From Lepidostoma basale (Eukaryota > Arthropoda > Insecta > Trichoptera > Lepidostomatidae), in NCBI GenBank assembly GCA_022606425.2, contig JAHDVF020000848.1:1-64000 (forward strand): DNA of 64,000 bases, read 5' to 3'. A model generated the notes under the pieces. The model saw only the letters and a list, made by a program, of their open reading frames with translations. It ran no database searches and was not told where the DNA came from. The translations under genes and the position numbers were made by a program. Position 1 is the stretch's first letter. Every line of letters begins with the position of its first letter. Positions 10,956 to 21,940 of the stretch are shown here, piece after piece.

Positions 10956-11217
10956 AAGCCGTGCCACACTGTTTTAAACAAGCTCTCCACATCGGTCTCC
11001 ACCGGCGGTTTAAAACTGTGTAGACACTTGTTTGAAACCAAAATTCGTTTGACCTTCAACAAACTTTGTGGACGGACGCGCATAGTATGCGTGTGGATCC
11101 ACCGTTTAAACACGCATTCCACATGTGGAGAGCTTGTTTACAACAGTATGTGGACACACAGCTCTCCACCAAGGTCACCCCTGTGGAGAGCTTGTTTCAA
11201 ACAGTGTGGCACGGCCT
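10956..11217. mobile_element. MITE with TTA duplication, copy 1
   Basis: Inverted ends carry AAGCCGTGCCACACTGTTTT on the left and its near-complement on the right, with subterminal GTGGAGAGC repeats. TTA flanks both ends (10953-10955 and 11218-11220). The interior holds further CTCTCCAC/GTGGAGAGC inverted pairs and no transposase. The same ends occur at 54354-54512. A 3 bp TTA duplication fits PIF/Harbinger-type elements, but no autonomous partner is visible here. Confidence 0.8.
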
Positions 11218-11220
11218 TTA

Positions 11221-11655
11221 GAAGCGTATTTTAATACTTACTACGTATTTTAATGTAATTCAAGCGACATAATATGATACAAAAATTATATAGCATGTCG
11301 AATTATACGTGCAGTTAAATTTTATCGTTGTTTTACCGCTATAAGTTACGCGTGGTAATTTGCCCGCAGACAATGAGTTATATGTATGTGAGCTTCTTTT
11401 CAAATTTTCAGATATACATTCGATAATCACATTTGCTGGTGCTTTAGGTAGGCGTAACGTATTATTCCAATTCAACTTTTAGAAAGAAAGCGTTTTCATT
11501 CATATTACAATAATTAGAAGTATAATACTTTTGAACATTTGATCATCACAATACCATAAACACCGTTGTTTTAGCAGCCGTTCTTGCAAAATTTAACAAT
11601 TAAATCGCTTTCCTTAAAAATTGTATACATTTTTTATTGTTGATATATTTTTTTA
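11221..11655. other. AT-rich stretch, no gene seen
   Basis: A 71-codon minus-strand open frame (11260-11475) has no recognisable features. Confidence 0.4.
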
Positions 11656-12020
11656 CAACAACAACAACAAACCATCACGCCGTTTCCCCGCAGGGGTAGG
11701 CAGAGAGATTGGACCGCCACACTACTCTATTCTGACATACCTCTCTAGATTCCTCCACATTCATACAACAGTCATACACTCACGTCGATTCTTCGGGCTT
11801 CTGACATGACCAACCTTTAAAATTTGATTAATTTGGTCATGCCATGTTTTCCTGGGTCTACCTCGACTCCGTACTCCATTTACATCGTTAAAGTATACTT
11901 TTTTAACCATTCTTTCTTCACCCATGCGCTCCATATGTCCGAACCAACGCAACAATCCTTTCATAATTTTGTTCGTAATACCTTCTTTCGCTCTACATTC
12001 CGTTCTAATATTTTATTTAC
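11656..12020 (-). mobile_element. LINE-A fragment, TTG-tail subfamily
   Basis: The minus strand encodes MKGLLRWFGHMERMGEERMV, then KTWHDQINQILKVGHVRSPK, with a 3' end GGCGTGATGG followed by (TTG)n. The KVGHV and VRSRGR variants link it to the copy at 8596. Confidence 0.75.
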
Positions 12021-12594
12021 ACAAAGGCAATTACAATCCAAAAAATAAAGGCGACTTATTTGGATACATTATAACACGATTTTTGGACAAACCGAGGCCA
12101 TGTCGATATAACCGAATATACTAGTGTTTACAATATACTAGTTTATTATAATGTAAATGCAAATGTCCTCAATTATAAACAAAAAATAAAATATGTATAA
12201 CATGACTTTCCACATAGTTTCCATTTATTTCTTAAACGGTAGAGTTTCCAGTATACGTGGGGTAGGTGAAATGTTTTTTCGGGGAAGACCTCGACAAGTA
12301 CGAGTTCAAGTACTCAAGTACTCGTACTTAAATCTAGTCCTGGGTTTCTCTGTATGCTTTAGAAGCGACAAGTCGTCAAGGCACTATTCATAGCGTGTTG
12401 ACTTACGAGTGGACGTCTTTAGGGGCTTGATTCGCAAAAAAATGATATATGGTAGTTAGTGGTGAAATAACTTTGTTACAAATTCTCATTCCAAATTAAA
12501 AATATAATTCAACCTAATTTTAATTTTAATTGGAATTCAACCTTCATTAAAGTTAATTTCATATATGAATAACTTTTTGGAATCATTGTATTAT
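12021..12594. other. AT-rich stretch, no gene seen
   Basis: A short direct repeat of CAAGTACTCGTACTT-like sequence lies near 12305-12330. No gene was recognised. Confidence 0.4.
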
Positions 12595-13095
12595 CACAAT
12601 ACTTTATTGCAATTTTCACAAACATGTTTCGGGACACAAAATTCCCTTCTTCGGTGTATGAATTTTAACAGTTAAATGAAAGAGAGTTATTACTTATATA
12701 CTAAATGAAGAGTTAAAATTTCGTTCGTTTAACAAAGATAACGGCGTTGAAATTTTACACATAAATAATAGAAATATAACTTCCAATAATCTAGAAATTT
12801 TGGAAATTAAAAAGGCCTTTAAATGTAACGAAGATATTAAAAACAACCAACGTAACATAACTTCTAGTCCCATAATTGATTTATTTCCCTTGTCTTATAA
12901 TTCCAACTAAACAACAATTTACCCTGCCGCTAAATGTAATTCCCCCCTCCCCCCTCCACTTTTTCACTGGTCATTTTGTGTATAAGTAAAAACTCTATTT
13001 CATTTAACTGTTAAAATTCATAAACTGAAGAAGAGAAGTTTGTGTCCCGAAACACGCTTGTGAAAAGATCAAAAAAGTGTTGTGATAATACGTTT
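12595..13095 (+). mobile_element. Foldback element, probable truncated Penelope-like element
   Basis: Inverted arms of about 85 bp (12595-12680 and 13005-13095) carry CTGAAGAAG...GTCCCGAAAC, a hammerhead-like arrangement with variable position 7 and a decayed stem III. Between them a plus-strand frame (about 12725-12910) reads NGVEILHINNRNITSNN, LEILEIKKAF and SSPIIDLFPLSYN before a stop. That could be the C-terminus of a Penelope-like reverse transcriptase/endonuclease, though this reading is tentative. Related arms occur at 60655-60785. Confidence 0.45.
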
Positions 13096-13179
13096 CCAAA
13101 AGTTATTAAAATATGAATCCACAACACAAACGAATGGCGAATATAGAAGGAAAATATATGAGTTCGAATTGTGACACGA

Positions 13180-13315
13180 AAGAAAACGTCTGTTTTCTAG
13201 AAGTTTCATTTTATTTAACGAAATGTTTCACATTAACATGATACATTTGTTAATGGCAAGGCGAAACGTGTTAATCCCATAAAATATAATAAAACTTCTG
13301 GAAAACAGAAGTTTT
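13180..13315. repeat. Palindromic GAAAC repeat (hammerhead-like family D)
   Basis: The left side carries GAAAACGTCTGTTTTCTAG and the right side GGCAAGGCGAAACGTGTTAA followed by the complement of the left end. It is the same foldback family as 38089-38273, 51935-52085 and 58345-58470. Confidence 0.55.
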
Positions 13316-13599
13316 TATTCTTAAGCATTTAAGATGGAGTTTTAAATTGCAAACCGCGAAATTTATAGTTGTATATTTTAAATATTACTATGTAAACTTC
13401 TAAAATTAAATTATTATCGCCCTTAAATACTTAACTATGTCATTCTTATTTATAAAAATCATACTCAACCACGCATCCTTGGCTTTAGGCGCACTCTTTA
13501 CGTGGTCATTCCATTACCCATTTCTCTTTCCTTCTCCCTTGTATACACACCACACGATTCTTTCGCTGTTTTACACAACTTATAGTTATATATTTGCCA

Positions 13600-13755
13600 A
13601 TGTTAGCAGTCGGAGAAATCGATGTGCGTGAATGACAGGATGTATAAATGTTGAATCGAGGAAAGTACTCGTAAGCCAGGAATGAACAGCCTGGCGGTCC
13701 ATTATATCTGCAGACCCCTTCGGAGAGACGGCGTGATTTAACGTTAGTTAGTTTA
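13600..13755 (+). mobile_element. LINE-A 3' fragment
   Basis: A short plus-strand copy of the RNRRACMT...VWRSI region ends in GGAGAGACGGCGTGATT and a TTAG tail. Several substitutions and indels break the frame. Confidence 0.65.
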
Positions 13756-13769
13756 TATAATATATTTAT

Positions 13770-13905
13770 AGACTGAGCAACAACGATATAAGTGCCACAC
13801 AGAAGGTCCCGGATTCGCTTCCCGGCGATGACAGTGAAAAATAAATTAAATAGCACGCTGTTTTTGGTCTAGTTGAATTAATGTGATAATAAAAATAAAA
13901 TGGCT
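13770..13905 (+). mobile_element. tRNA-derived SINE-T copy
   Basis: The plus strand carries GAAGGTCCCGGATTCGCTTC, a B-box-like core, followed by CGATGACAGTG and the GGTCTAGTTGAATTAATGTG stretch shared with the copies at 46499 and 56775. It is decayed in the A-box half. Confidence 0.55.
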
Positions 13906-13959
13906 ACCTACCGAGTCAAGAGAATCAGTAGCTAAAATGTTATATACAGTCTCTTATTC

Positions 13960-14226
13960 TTCTTCTTTTTGTCCTGTCACACCTCCGTGGTGCACAGGGC
14001 CTCAATGAATCTTCTCCACCCGACTCTATCGCATGCCTGATGCCTAACATCATCCCAAGTGAGGCCTGCTGCCTTAACCTCGTCCTGCAGAGTTCTTCTC
14101 CAGGTGGCTCTAGGTCTGCCCCGCTTTCTCTTTCCCCTCGTAGGGGACCAGTCTAGTGCACCCTGAGCAATGCAGGCTGGGTTCCGTCTCAGAGTGTGAC
14201 CGATCCACTGCCATTTGCGTCTAGCG
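13960..14226 (-). mobile_element. LINE-D fragment
   Basis: Minus-strand translation reads KWQWIGHTLRRNPACIAQGA, then LDWSPTRGKRKRGRPRATWR, RTLQDEVKAAGLTWDDVRHQ and CDRVGWRRFIEALCTTEV. This is a well-preserved C-terminal piece of an RTE-like retrotransposon. Its high GC and intact frame suggest it is younger than most copies here. Confidence 0.75.
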
Positions 14227-14742
14227 GTTTATATACAGTAATTGCGTTCAAATAACCTGTTGTATACAAAAACGCGGAAAACAACGGGAAACTACCACAC
14301 CAGAGGTCAAAGTGGCACCCCAAAAAATAACAAAGATAAAACTTTCTATTATACTTGCTATATTTCGTAATACAAAAATAATATAACCTTTAACATCTAT
14401 TGTTTGAGATAAATCATCCGATTGGCGTGATCATATTTCCGTAATATACACGCGATTAATAATTTCACACAAAATAATAATTAACCAGAAGAGAGCATCA
14501 ACAAAACATAAATGAACACAATGGATAAATCTCGAGTCGATCGCTTAAAGACGGTAGAAAATGTAAGGTGGAAATACAATCTATTGTTCTGCTGTCGATC
14601 GACTTCGCTCAAGTCGAGTAATATGTAACAAGTGAATTGATCGGATTAAACTCCCGAGGCTTAAACAGCTGCGGGGTGGTAAGAGTAAATAAATACCTAG
14701 AAATGCACGTTCTAGCAATCAGCCTTTGCGTGTTAAGTAAAT
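14227..14742. other. AT-rich stretch, no gene seen
   Basis: Contains one short GTCGATCG/CGATCGAC inverted pair (near 14537 and 14596). No gene was recognised. Confidence 0.4.
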
Positions 14743-14838
14743 AAAAACATATGAAATCAATACGAAATACGAATTGGTTGTTTAATGAGTACAAATTGAA
14801 ATTTCTTTATTTTTCTAAATAGACATTTAAAATATAAC
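14743..14838 (+). repeat. Direct repeat flanking a LINE-A copy, left
   Basis: About 95 bp (CATATGAAATCAATACGAAA through TTTCTTTATTTTTCTAAATA) recurs diverged at 15388-15483 in the same orientation. The repeats bracket the LINE-A copy at 14839-15325. Confidence 0.6.
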
Positions 14839-15325
14839 AAACTAACTAACTAACCATCACGCCATTTCCCCGGAGGGGTAGGCAGAGAGGATGGATCGCC
14901 ACACTGGCCTGTCCTGGCATAACTCTCGGGCTTCCTCTACATTCATACATCGTACCATGCACGCACGTCGATTATTCCGACTTCGAATGTGGCCGCCTTT
15001 TAGTAATTGATTAATTTGGTCATGCCATGTTTTCGTCGGTCGTCCTCGGCTTCTTTTCCCACTCACGCTGCTTGTGTACAACTTTTTAACCATTCTACTC
15101 TCATCCATTCGTTCCATATGTCCGAACCATCTCAAGGATCCTTTTTTAATTTTATTCATGATGCAGTCATCTGCCTTACATTTCTTTCTTATTTCATCGT
15201 TCGGTATTCTATCATACAACGTTTTCCCGCACATTCTTCTCAGTGATCTCATTTCTACGGCGTTTATCCCGCTTTCATCCTTCTTTTGCCAGCTCCAAGC
15301 TTCACTTCCATACATGAGGGACATT
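14839..15325 (-). mobile_element. LINE-A, best preserved C-terminal frame
   Basis: An uninterrupted 155-codon minus-strand frame runs through MYGSEAWSWQKKDESGINAV, MRSLRRMCGKTLYDRIPNDE, KKGSLRWFGHMERMDESRMV, GRPTKTWHDQINQLLKGGHI and WRSILSAYPSGEMA, then the (TTAG)n tail. The region lies C-terminal to the reverse transcriptase in RTE-like elements, where GHMERM and GRPRKTW motifs are typical. It differs from other copies by several residues (TLYDR, KGGHIRSRNN). Confidence 0.85.
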
Positions 15326-17207
15326 AAAGATATTAAAAATATAAAATCATTTAAGTTGCCAATTTGTAATAATGTGCGTTATGTTAATCAAAACATATAA
15401 AATCAATACGAAACACGTTTTTTATATTTAAAAAGTATAAACTCAAATTTCTTTATTTTTCCAAATAAATATTCATTTAAATCTTAACTTAAATACATTT
15501 AGGTTGCCAATTCGGACGAATGCATCGACATAGTAAACACGACGCTAAAGAGGCTGATCACTTTCCAAAATTGTGAGTATTTTCCTTTGAACATGGTTTC
15601 ATCAATATGAAAAGTGGCGATATCCGATGTTCATATTCAGCAGCATAATTGCTCTCCCCTCCGGCATCACTACCGGCAGGTTGGTTCTGCATGTAGAAAT
15701 ATATACCAGTTTGTGTTGTTTTTGTCGAAGATAACAATCCGAACATAAAAATGGATACCCTCCAAGATGGAGGAGTTCTTAAATATTCTTCTAATAAGTG
15801 CCATCCTAACTTCACTGCAGACTATTGGTCCCCAGCATGCCAAATTCATTCACCGCATTCCTCGGTGAGATAAAGCCACAGATAGCCATCAAACTCCACG
15901 TATATCTCAATAAAAATGTAAGCCCTTTCTCACAGTATAAAACTGTAAAAATAGTAAATATACAAGTATTAGCAATAGCTATCTCAAATTATCGATAGAA
16001 AAATGCAGGCGGACCATTTGAGCCAGCATCAAAGAGTGCGACATCTACGTATGAGGAAAGGCGGCCCCAAGCGACAGGAAATGGAAAAGAGAAAAAATGA
16101 AATTATACTTTCAAATGAAGCAATCACTTCTATGGTTTGGTATTCTCGCGGATTTTTCGGTAAAATAAATGAACTCATTTGCTACTACTAGAACTCAAAT
16201 ATTTCAAAAGAACGTTTTTTTATGAACTAGATAGAAACGGGATGAAAATTCTTAGCTACAAAATTATGTTTTTTAAAAATTTCGGGTTTTTATTATACAC
16301 CGGACACTATTACAATTCTCCAATACGTTGATGCTATGTTTCTGTATTACATTTAGTGCCTTATTTATATATACTATGTAGAACCTACTTCATGACATTT
16401 TAATTTTGTGGCACATTAATACAGGCTATGTAGTACCTACCTAATGAAACCCTTTAATTTTGTGCCCCATTTTTACAGAATATGTAATGCCTAACTAAAG
16501 ACCTAATTAATATCTTTCAAGTTTATTATTGTAATATTGGGGTTAATAAATCTTTCCATTTCGCTTCAAAAATCATGTGGATTACCACAAAATCAAGCTT
16601 TAGCCAAGTAAAATAATTGATTTAAACCGTTACTCGTAAAACTTGGGAGCGATGATATTTCGATAAACTTTTTCGATAGTCCGAAGTTGAAAATGATTAG
16701 AGTTATGAAAAGCTTAAATTTTCCGACGCGCAATGCACTCGCCGGTGGCGGGAAACGGGGCATCGAGGCGCGAGGAATAATTGATAAGCGCCTCCTCAGC
16801 GATGGCAGTTTTCCGTGGCCCTTCAGAACCATATTTGTGCATGATTCGCCAGTCAAGAAATAATTTAAACTTTAAGCCTTCCCACCAACTGCTTCCAGGA
16901 GGTTAAATCTAGTAGACGAGCGCTCATATAAATCATTTAAATTAAGGTTTACGAACTACGCGTATAACTTACAAGTTTCAAGGATTATTTTACTATAAAT
17001 TTAGGAGCCAGTGTTCAACGGCTTGCCGCTTGTATCAACGAAACAATTTATAATTATATTGCTATTATTTCGTAGAAGGAACTCTATTGTATATTTTTTC
17101 TTTATATATTATTTGTTTACTTAGTACTAACTATAAATTAGAAAAATATATATTATGCGTAGTAACACAAGTATTTAAAACGCTTGTGTACTTTGTTTTT
17201 ACGCCAC
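15326..17207. other. Long stretch without a recognisable gene
   Basis: Minus-strand open frames at 15558-15815 (85 codons) and 16593-16856 (87 codons) are not recognised. Short repeats of GTAGTACCTACCTAATGA-like sequence lie at 16370-16500. The 15388-15483 block is the right copy of the direct repeat noted at 14743. Confidence 0.4.
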
Positions 17208-17360
17208 TTTATTTTGTTGTATCGAACCAATCGGTTTTGTCCACCTCGGGGCTTTGTCAGGGTTAAACATTTACAGTTTGTTTTTGATGACGACGAAGCT
17301 TCGGCGGGATCGAAACCGGTAAGTTCGATTAAATAATTGGTGTAAAAATAAAGCACACTA
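17208..17360. repeat. Inverted hammerhead-like pair (GAAACCGGT type)
   Basis: The right half reads GATGACGACGAAGCTTCGG then GGATCGAAACCGGTAAGTTC on the plus strand. The left half gives the decayed complement (CTGACAAAGCCCCGAGGTGG). The layout CTGATGA-like, stem II, GAAAC, CCGGT equals that at 505-550. The core is damaged. Confidence 0.45.
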
Positions 17361-17489
17361 AGTGTTTAAAACTTTTTTTAATATTGCCCTGCTGTGCATT
17401 ATTTCCTTTTTATTCTTTCTCTAACATATGTTATTTATGTATCAATTGTGTATTTTCTTTTGCTGTTGTATTGCTATGTGTTGACGGCG

Positions 17490-17695
17490 GGACATCGAGG
17501 AAGAGAAGCGTAGCTTAAATGTGGTCTGGGTCCCCCTAGGTTGCAAATGTACATTTTTAATGTAAGTCCCGCATGGACGGGGGACGGGCCTAGGGAGTGC
17601 ACGAGTGAAGCTGACGAAAGGCGCCGTTGCCCCTTTAACAGCTTCGGGTAAGCGGAGGGAGCTCTCTATGACTCGGCCTTTAATAATTGCTCAAC
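17490..17695 (+). repeat. Unclassified dispersed repeat R2, copy 1
   Basis: It starts TTAAATGTGGTCTGGG and contains CCTAGGGAGTG...GAGTGAAGCTGACGAAAG. A second copy lies at 53391-53500 in the same orientation. No protein is encoded and the class is unknown. Confidence 0.55.
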
Positions 17696-17904
17696 CACAA
17701 ATTAAGTGATTGAAACGAAAAAATATGTGTTTATTTGAATATAAGGTACCTACTTACTTGAGTTTTGTTAAATATATTTTTTTAAATATATAAAAAATAT
17801 AAAATATTCAAGATATACGATGAGCTGCGCAAGCCGTTGTGACTAACAGATGCATTTGAAATGTAAGCGGAGGAATACACTACTATAAAGATGAAAATGT
17901 ACAT

Positions 17905-18150
17905 TTTTACTAACTAACCAACCATCACGCCGTCTCCCCGAAGGGGTAGGCAGAAAGAATGGACTGCTACACTTTCCTTTCCTGACATATTTCTCACTTC
18001 CTCAACATTCATACATCGTGTCATGCACGCGCGTCGATTTCTCTGACTCCTCACATGGCCGACATTCAATATTTGATTTATTTGATCGTGCCACGTTTTC
18101 CTCGGTCTTCCTATATTTCTGACTCCATGAACACTACTATCTTGTTTTTA
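17905..18150 (-). mobile_element. LINE-A 3' fragment
   Basis: The minus strand carries the full 3' signature (ACTAACCAACCATCACGCCG reading inward) and the DQINQILNVGHV region at nucleotide level. The frame is broken and it is 5'-truncated. Confidence 0.75.
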
Positions 18151-18240
18151 CTATCTTAAGTAAATTTGATAAGTCAAACACGTCACGAGCGACCGTGTTA
18201 CGATGTATATCGTAAATATGGAAAAAATCTCGTGAGGTAG

Positions 18241-18290
18241 TATAAAAGGATAGAAGGGTCTAGCGATCCATCCCCTCTTCACTCCCCGCA
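18241..18290 (+). promoter_or_regulatory. Possible TATA-box core promoter
   Basis: TATAAAAGG at 18241 is followed by a pyrimidine-rich CCCCTCTTCACTCCCC stretch. An initiator-like TCACTC lies about 40 bases downstream, further than the usual 30. No convincing coding start follows, so this may be a promoter of an unrecognised exon, a retroelement remnant or chance. Confidence 0.25.
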
Positions 18291-18869
18291 CTCGATTGAG
18301 ATACAACGAAAACAAAAGTATCACATATACAGCAAAGCGTAGAGATCTCTGATTATATTTGACGCGTGACAGTTTTTGTTGTATTGCACGTATGGCAATA
18401 CATAGTAAAAGTCGGTTTAATTGTCTAATTCAATGCGCCGTTGAAACTTTCTCAGTCTACAAATCGCAAAATGTACGATACTAATTTATTGTGAAACGAA
18501 CACTGAAACAGTTGTTTTTGAAATATTATTACAAGCGGTGGTGTATTGTGTACGAGATTTCACGCGCAAGCGGAATGAATTTTACAACACTAAATACTTT
18601 CTATTAAATTAAAAATGGGTACATTCATCCGCGCGGGGAGATGCAGTGAGCCGGGATTTTCTTTATTGCAATACTCCAGTGGTTCTCAACCGAAACTAAT
18701 TAATGATGAAAGCAATTAAAAATAAATTATGAAAAAGTCCAGAAATGGTGAAAATCGAAAAAACTGTAAAACTGTAAGCTACAGTTTTTCCGTGTATTTA
18801 TATCATTATTTAATCTTTCAGATACATACTACAATAAATAAATAAAATGTAACTCAAGAAAACTAGTTC
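18291..18869. other. AT-rich stretch, no gene seen
   Basis: Short open frames only. It could be transcribed from the TATA-like site at 18241, but nothing supports that. Confidence 0.35.
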
Positions 18870-19260
18870 TTTACAACACTTTGATTTTTGTTTATAAAAT
18901 TAAGAGTAATATGGTGCCAGCACATCTAACTAAAAATGTAGCATATAGTTATGAAATACATGACTATTTGACGAGAGATCGTGATAGATTCCGACTCCGG
19001 AGACCCAGACTTAAAAGTACTGAGAAAGGTGTATTTTTTTTTGAGGATTCAAATTATTTAACGAATTGCCAAATGAGGTAAGAGATGCCGGTTCTCTTGC
19101 GATCTTTCGTCGAAAATGCTTTAAATATGTTGTAAGTACCGGTGTTTAAGGTTTTTGTTGTTTTTTTTCATTTGTGTTTTTTGTATTATTAATTGTTGTT
19201 TTATACGTTGTAAAATGTTTTTGTATTTTTTTATAACTTTATTAAATAAATAAATAAATA
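18870..19260 (+). mobile_element. Jockey/CR1-like LINE 3' end
   Basis: The plus strand reads NMVPAHLTKNVAYSYEIHDY and RFRLRRPRLKSTEKGVFF. After a frame change it reads FNELPNEVRDAGSLAIFRRK followed by CFKYV. This is the familiar C-terminal end of CR1/Jockey-superfamily reverse transcriptases. The 3' end has an (AAAT)n tail at about 19244-19260. One frameshift and stops make it inactive. Confidence 0.75.
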
Positions 19261-19264
19261 CTAT

Positions 19265-19760
19265 AGACATAGACCTGGTTAGAGGAGCTGATTTGTGTAC
19301 AGAAATACAAGCCCAAATCGACAAGGCAACCGCATTCTCTGGTGCTCTAATATCCGCGATATAGAAAACTAAAGACAGCCATAGAGAGATAGATGAGAAA
19401 TTATAAACAATGCGTAAAACCAATAATAACATATGGCGTTAAAGCAAGAGCAGACACTTTCAGGACCAAAGAAATTCTGGGGATTTCCAATATGAAGACA
19501 CAGAGGATGATAGCAGGAGGAACATGAAAATAAGAGAGATATGGGTGGCTGAGGATATTATAAAATGAAGTAGACAGTGAAGGAAGGACCGATACGGACA
19601 TGTGGAAAGAATGGACATCACCAGACTATATATTGCACGGGACTATTCCTCGTGGAAGATCTACTAAAAGATGGAAGGACAACTGGGAATCCACTTCACT
19701 GGAGTACAGACCACAAAGGTCTATAACAAGAAAGAGTAAAGCTATAGATTTTTTTTAAAC
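19265..19760 (+). mobile_element. LINE-C-like fragment, decayed
   Basis: Plus-strand pieces read IDLVRGADLCTEIQAQIDKA, FSGALI, AEDIIKWSRQ-type and RYGHVERMDITRLYIARD in several frames. The order matches C-terminal regions of RTE-like elements. A related piece lies at 41085-41372. Confidence 0.55.
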
Positions 19761-19829
19761 TAAAACTTTGCTTCGTGTTTTCAATGGCAACTCCATTTTA
19801 TATGGTTGGCCCGGAAGTTACCCAGCTCG

Positions 19830-19925
19830 ACTGCATCTGAATCGAGAGAAGTATGTCAGTAAAGAAGAGTGTGGCGGTCCATTATTTCTGCCTACCCCTT
19901 CGGATAAACGGGGAAATGGTTGGAT
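19830..19925 (+). mobile_element. LINE-A 3' terminal fragment
   Basis: Only about 95 bp remain: the EKYVS-VW-SIISAYPF region and a damaged GGATAAACGGGGAAATGGTT 3' end. Confidence 0.6.
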
Positions 19926-20384
19926 ACTCAGTTAATTTTGGCTTTTACATATGTTTTAATATGATAAATATCATGAACGGATGCCGAGGCAAGGTATTAA
20001 TTACATGTTCATGTCGACATCAGTGATCCTATCCTGTTAAACTAACTTAAGAGGCGCCGATGAGGATTACAATCCATTCTGTCTGTTCAGGAGTTTGTAG
20101 ACAGCGGTAAACTGAGTTTGCTTCCCTTATCCTTGCAAACAGTCTTCCGAGGGATTACGATGTGATAGTAAGTGTTGGTGTGTGGGTGTAACGTTAAGGA
20201 GGCCAAGTTCTTTAAGAATGCAAATACTTAAAAGAGATTTAAGGAATATTGATTATTTCTTGAGCAAAGACGCAATACTCCATATTAATCATAATTACTT
20301 ATTCGTTTTCTATTTATTAATAAGTTGAATTTATGAAGAAAAAAGAAAAAAAAACACGAAACACAAATGTGAAAAACATTTGGT
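19926..20384. other. AT-rich stretch, no gene seen
   Basis: No ORF or recognised repeat. Confidence 0.4.
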
Positions 20385-20460
20385 TAATACCTTAGCAACG
20401 CGAAACATGTCAATCCCATAAAATAACACATCTAGTAAATAGAAGTTTTTTTATGAAACT
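20385..20460 (+). repeat. Half of a GAAACATGTC palindromic repeat
   Basis: The plus strand reads CCTTAGCAACGCGAAACATG then TCAATCCCATAAAATAA, as in the right arm of the foldback family at 38089 and 51935. The partner arm is not evident. Confidence 0.45.
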
Positions 20461-20534
20461 CGAGGTCCTGCTCTGTGAACTACTCGGTAGCTTCAAACAG
20501 ATCGCTTTTGTAATGCACAAACGTAATAACTGGA

Positions 20535-20985
20535 TAAGGTCGGCCATGTTAGAAGTCGGAAGATACGACGTTTGTGTATGAATGTAGAGGAAGCTAGAGA
20601 AACGTTCCCCTGAAAGGATAGGCAGAGAAAACAGACCGCCACACTACTCTATCCTGACACACATCTCTAACTTCATCCATATTCATACATCGAGTCATAC
20701 ACGCAAGTCGATTCACCCGACTTGTAACATGGTCGATCTTTAAAACTAAATTAATTTGGTAATATTGTTTGACTCAGTCTTCCTCGACTGCATGATCCAT
20801 TCACATCGTTAACGTATACTCTCTTAACGAAATCCTTTCATAATACTTTATTGATATAAGTAAGCATTAGAAATATCATCTTCCATCGTTTTAATAAACG
20901 TCGTCGAAGGGATCTCATCTCTACCGCATTTATTCTGCTCCCACCCTTCTGCCAGATCCGAACTCCGCTTCCGTAAAAAGCAAAC
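20535..20985. mobile_element. Two LINE-A fragments joined head-on
   Basis: About 70 bp of plus-strand LINE-A (GTCGGCCATGTTAGAAGTCG onward) stop near 20604. There a minus-strand LINE-A begins, running to about 20985 (TTCCCCTGAAAGGATAGGCAG through the MRSLRRR region). The minus part lacks the GSLRWFGHMERM segment between 20830 and 20870. The tail-to-tail junction suggests a twin-priming or inversion event, or two insertions. Confidence 0.6.
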
Positions 20986-20989
20986 AATG

Positions 20990-21460
20990 ACGCAAGTATT
21001 CCAAATGTATAAGATGAAGGTATGCTTCTGGTGGAAAATTGACAGCGTCGGAAAATGTGACATATCCAATCACCGCGGCGCCGTCCTAGTCCGGAGATTG
21101 CCCGCTGGCGAATGGACAGCGCCAGCGAACACACGTTCGATTATCATTTTGAAACTTCCTGATAGCTAACGGTGTCGCGGACTTAAACCAATTAAAACAA
21201 AGTATCAAATGTGAACAAAGTGTTTCGATAATCATGTCTCTCCCCGGAATGGCGGGAATTTATAACAAAACCAAATATGGCAGTACATCAACACTGCTTC
21301 ATTATATCAAGTAGCAGACGAGATAGATACAATCAATTTGAGTTTTAGATAAACTTATACGTTAACACTATTTATTTTGTTACGAATTAAAATATTACAT
21401 TAATAAAGCAATGTTTTTTTAAACAAAAGGAGGTTTTTTTTACATTTAAGTTTATTTTTC
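20990..21460. other. Unassigned stretch
   Basis: Contains a moderately GC-rich patch near 21050-21130 without a recognised product. Confidence 0.35.
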
Positions 21461-21560
21461 TTTACAAGTTTCTAAGGTTTTACACCTTCGTCGTCGGGAG
21501 AACGATATAAACTGGCGTAAAACCTCTGCAACGTGTCGAGAAAAATAAACTGAAAAAGTG
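21461..21560 (-). repeat. Hammerhead-like repeat, AGGTGTAAAACCT type
   Basis: The minus strand reads CGACGACGAAGGTGTAAAAC, then CTTAGAAACTTGTAAAG. It has a CYGANGA-like core with an AGGT/ACCT stem II and GAAAC-TT-GT as stem III. A decayed relative lies at 61740-61890 (CCGATGAAGAGGGTGTAAAA). Position 4 is C instead of U, so activity is doubtful. Confidence 0.4.
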
Positions 21561-21831
21561 AAAAACACAACGTTTTAATTCATAAAAAAAAATCTCATCA
21601 ATTTGAGTCTTCGTAATTCTACACATATTTGCTTTGTGATTATTGTAAAAACATGTTTTTTTAAGAAACAATGTTTACCTTAAGCGCCTTTTTGATTTGT
21701 ACGTGCATAAACTCAAATAATAAAGTAATGCTTGAAGCTGGAAAATTATGCTGAAATAGAATAATTGCTTTTGAAATAAGATCACATAGAAGAATGTGCG
21801 AAAAAATCTCTATGTATTATATTAATAATTA

Positions 21832-21940
21832 ATTAACCATCACGCCGTCTCCCCGAAGAGGTAGGCAGAAATGATGGACTGCCACACTCTAACCGATGCA
21901 GCACCATCCTTCGCTTTTCGACCCCGCGGGAGATGCGTAT
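21832..21940 (-). mobile_element. SINE-S, truncated
   Basis: The 3' half of SINE-S is present on the minus strand: the tail, the CACACTCTAACCGATGCAGC stretch and CCGCGGGAGATGCG. Its 5' half is missing. Confidence 0.65.

Noticed and set aside
18241..18600. TATA-driven gene
   Set aside because: The TATA-like box has no downstream coding exon I can recognise, and initiator spacing is poor. It is listed at low confidence only.
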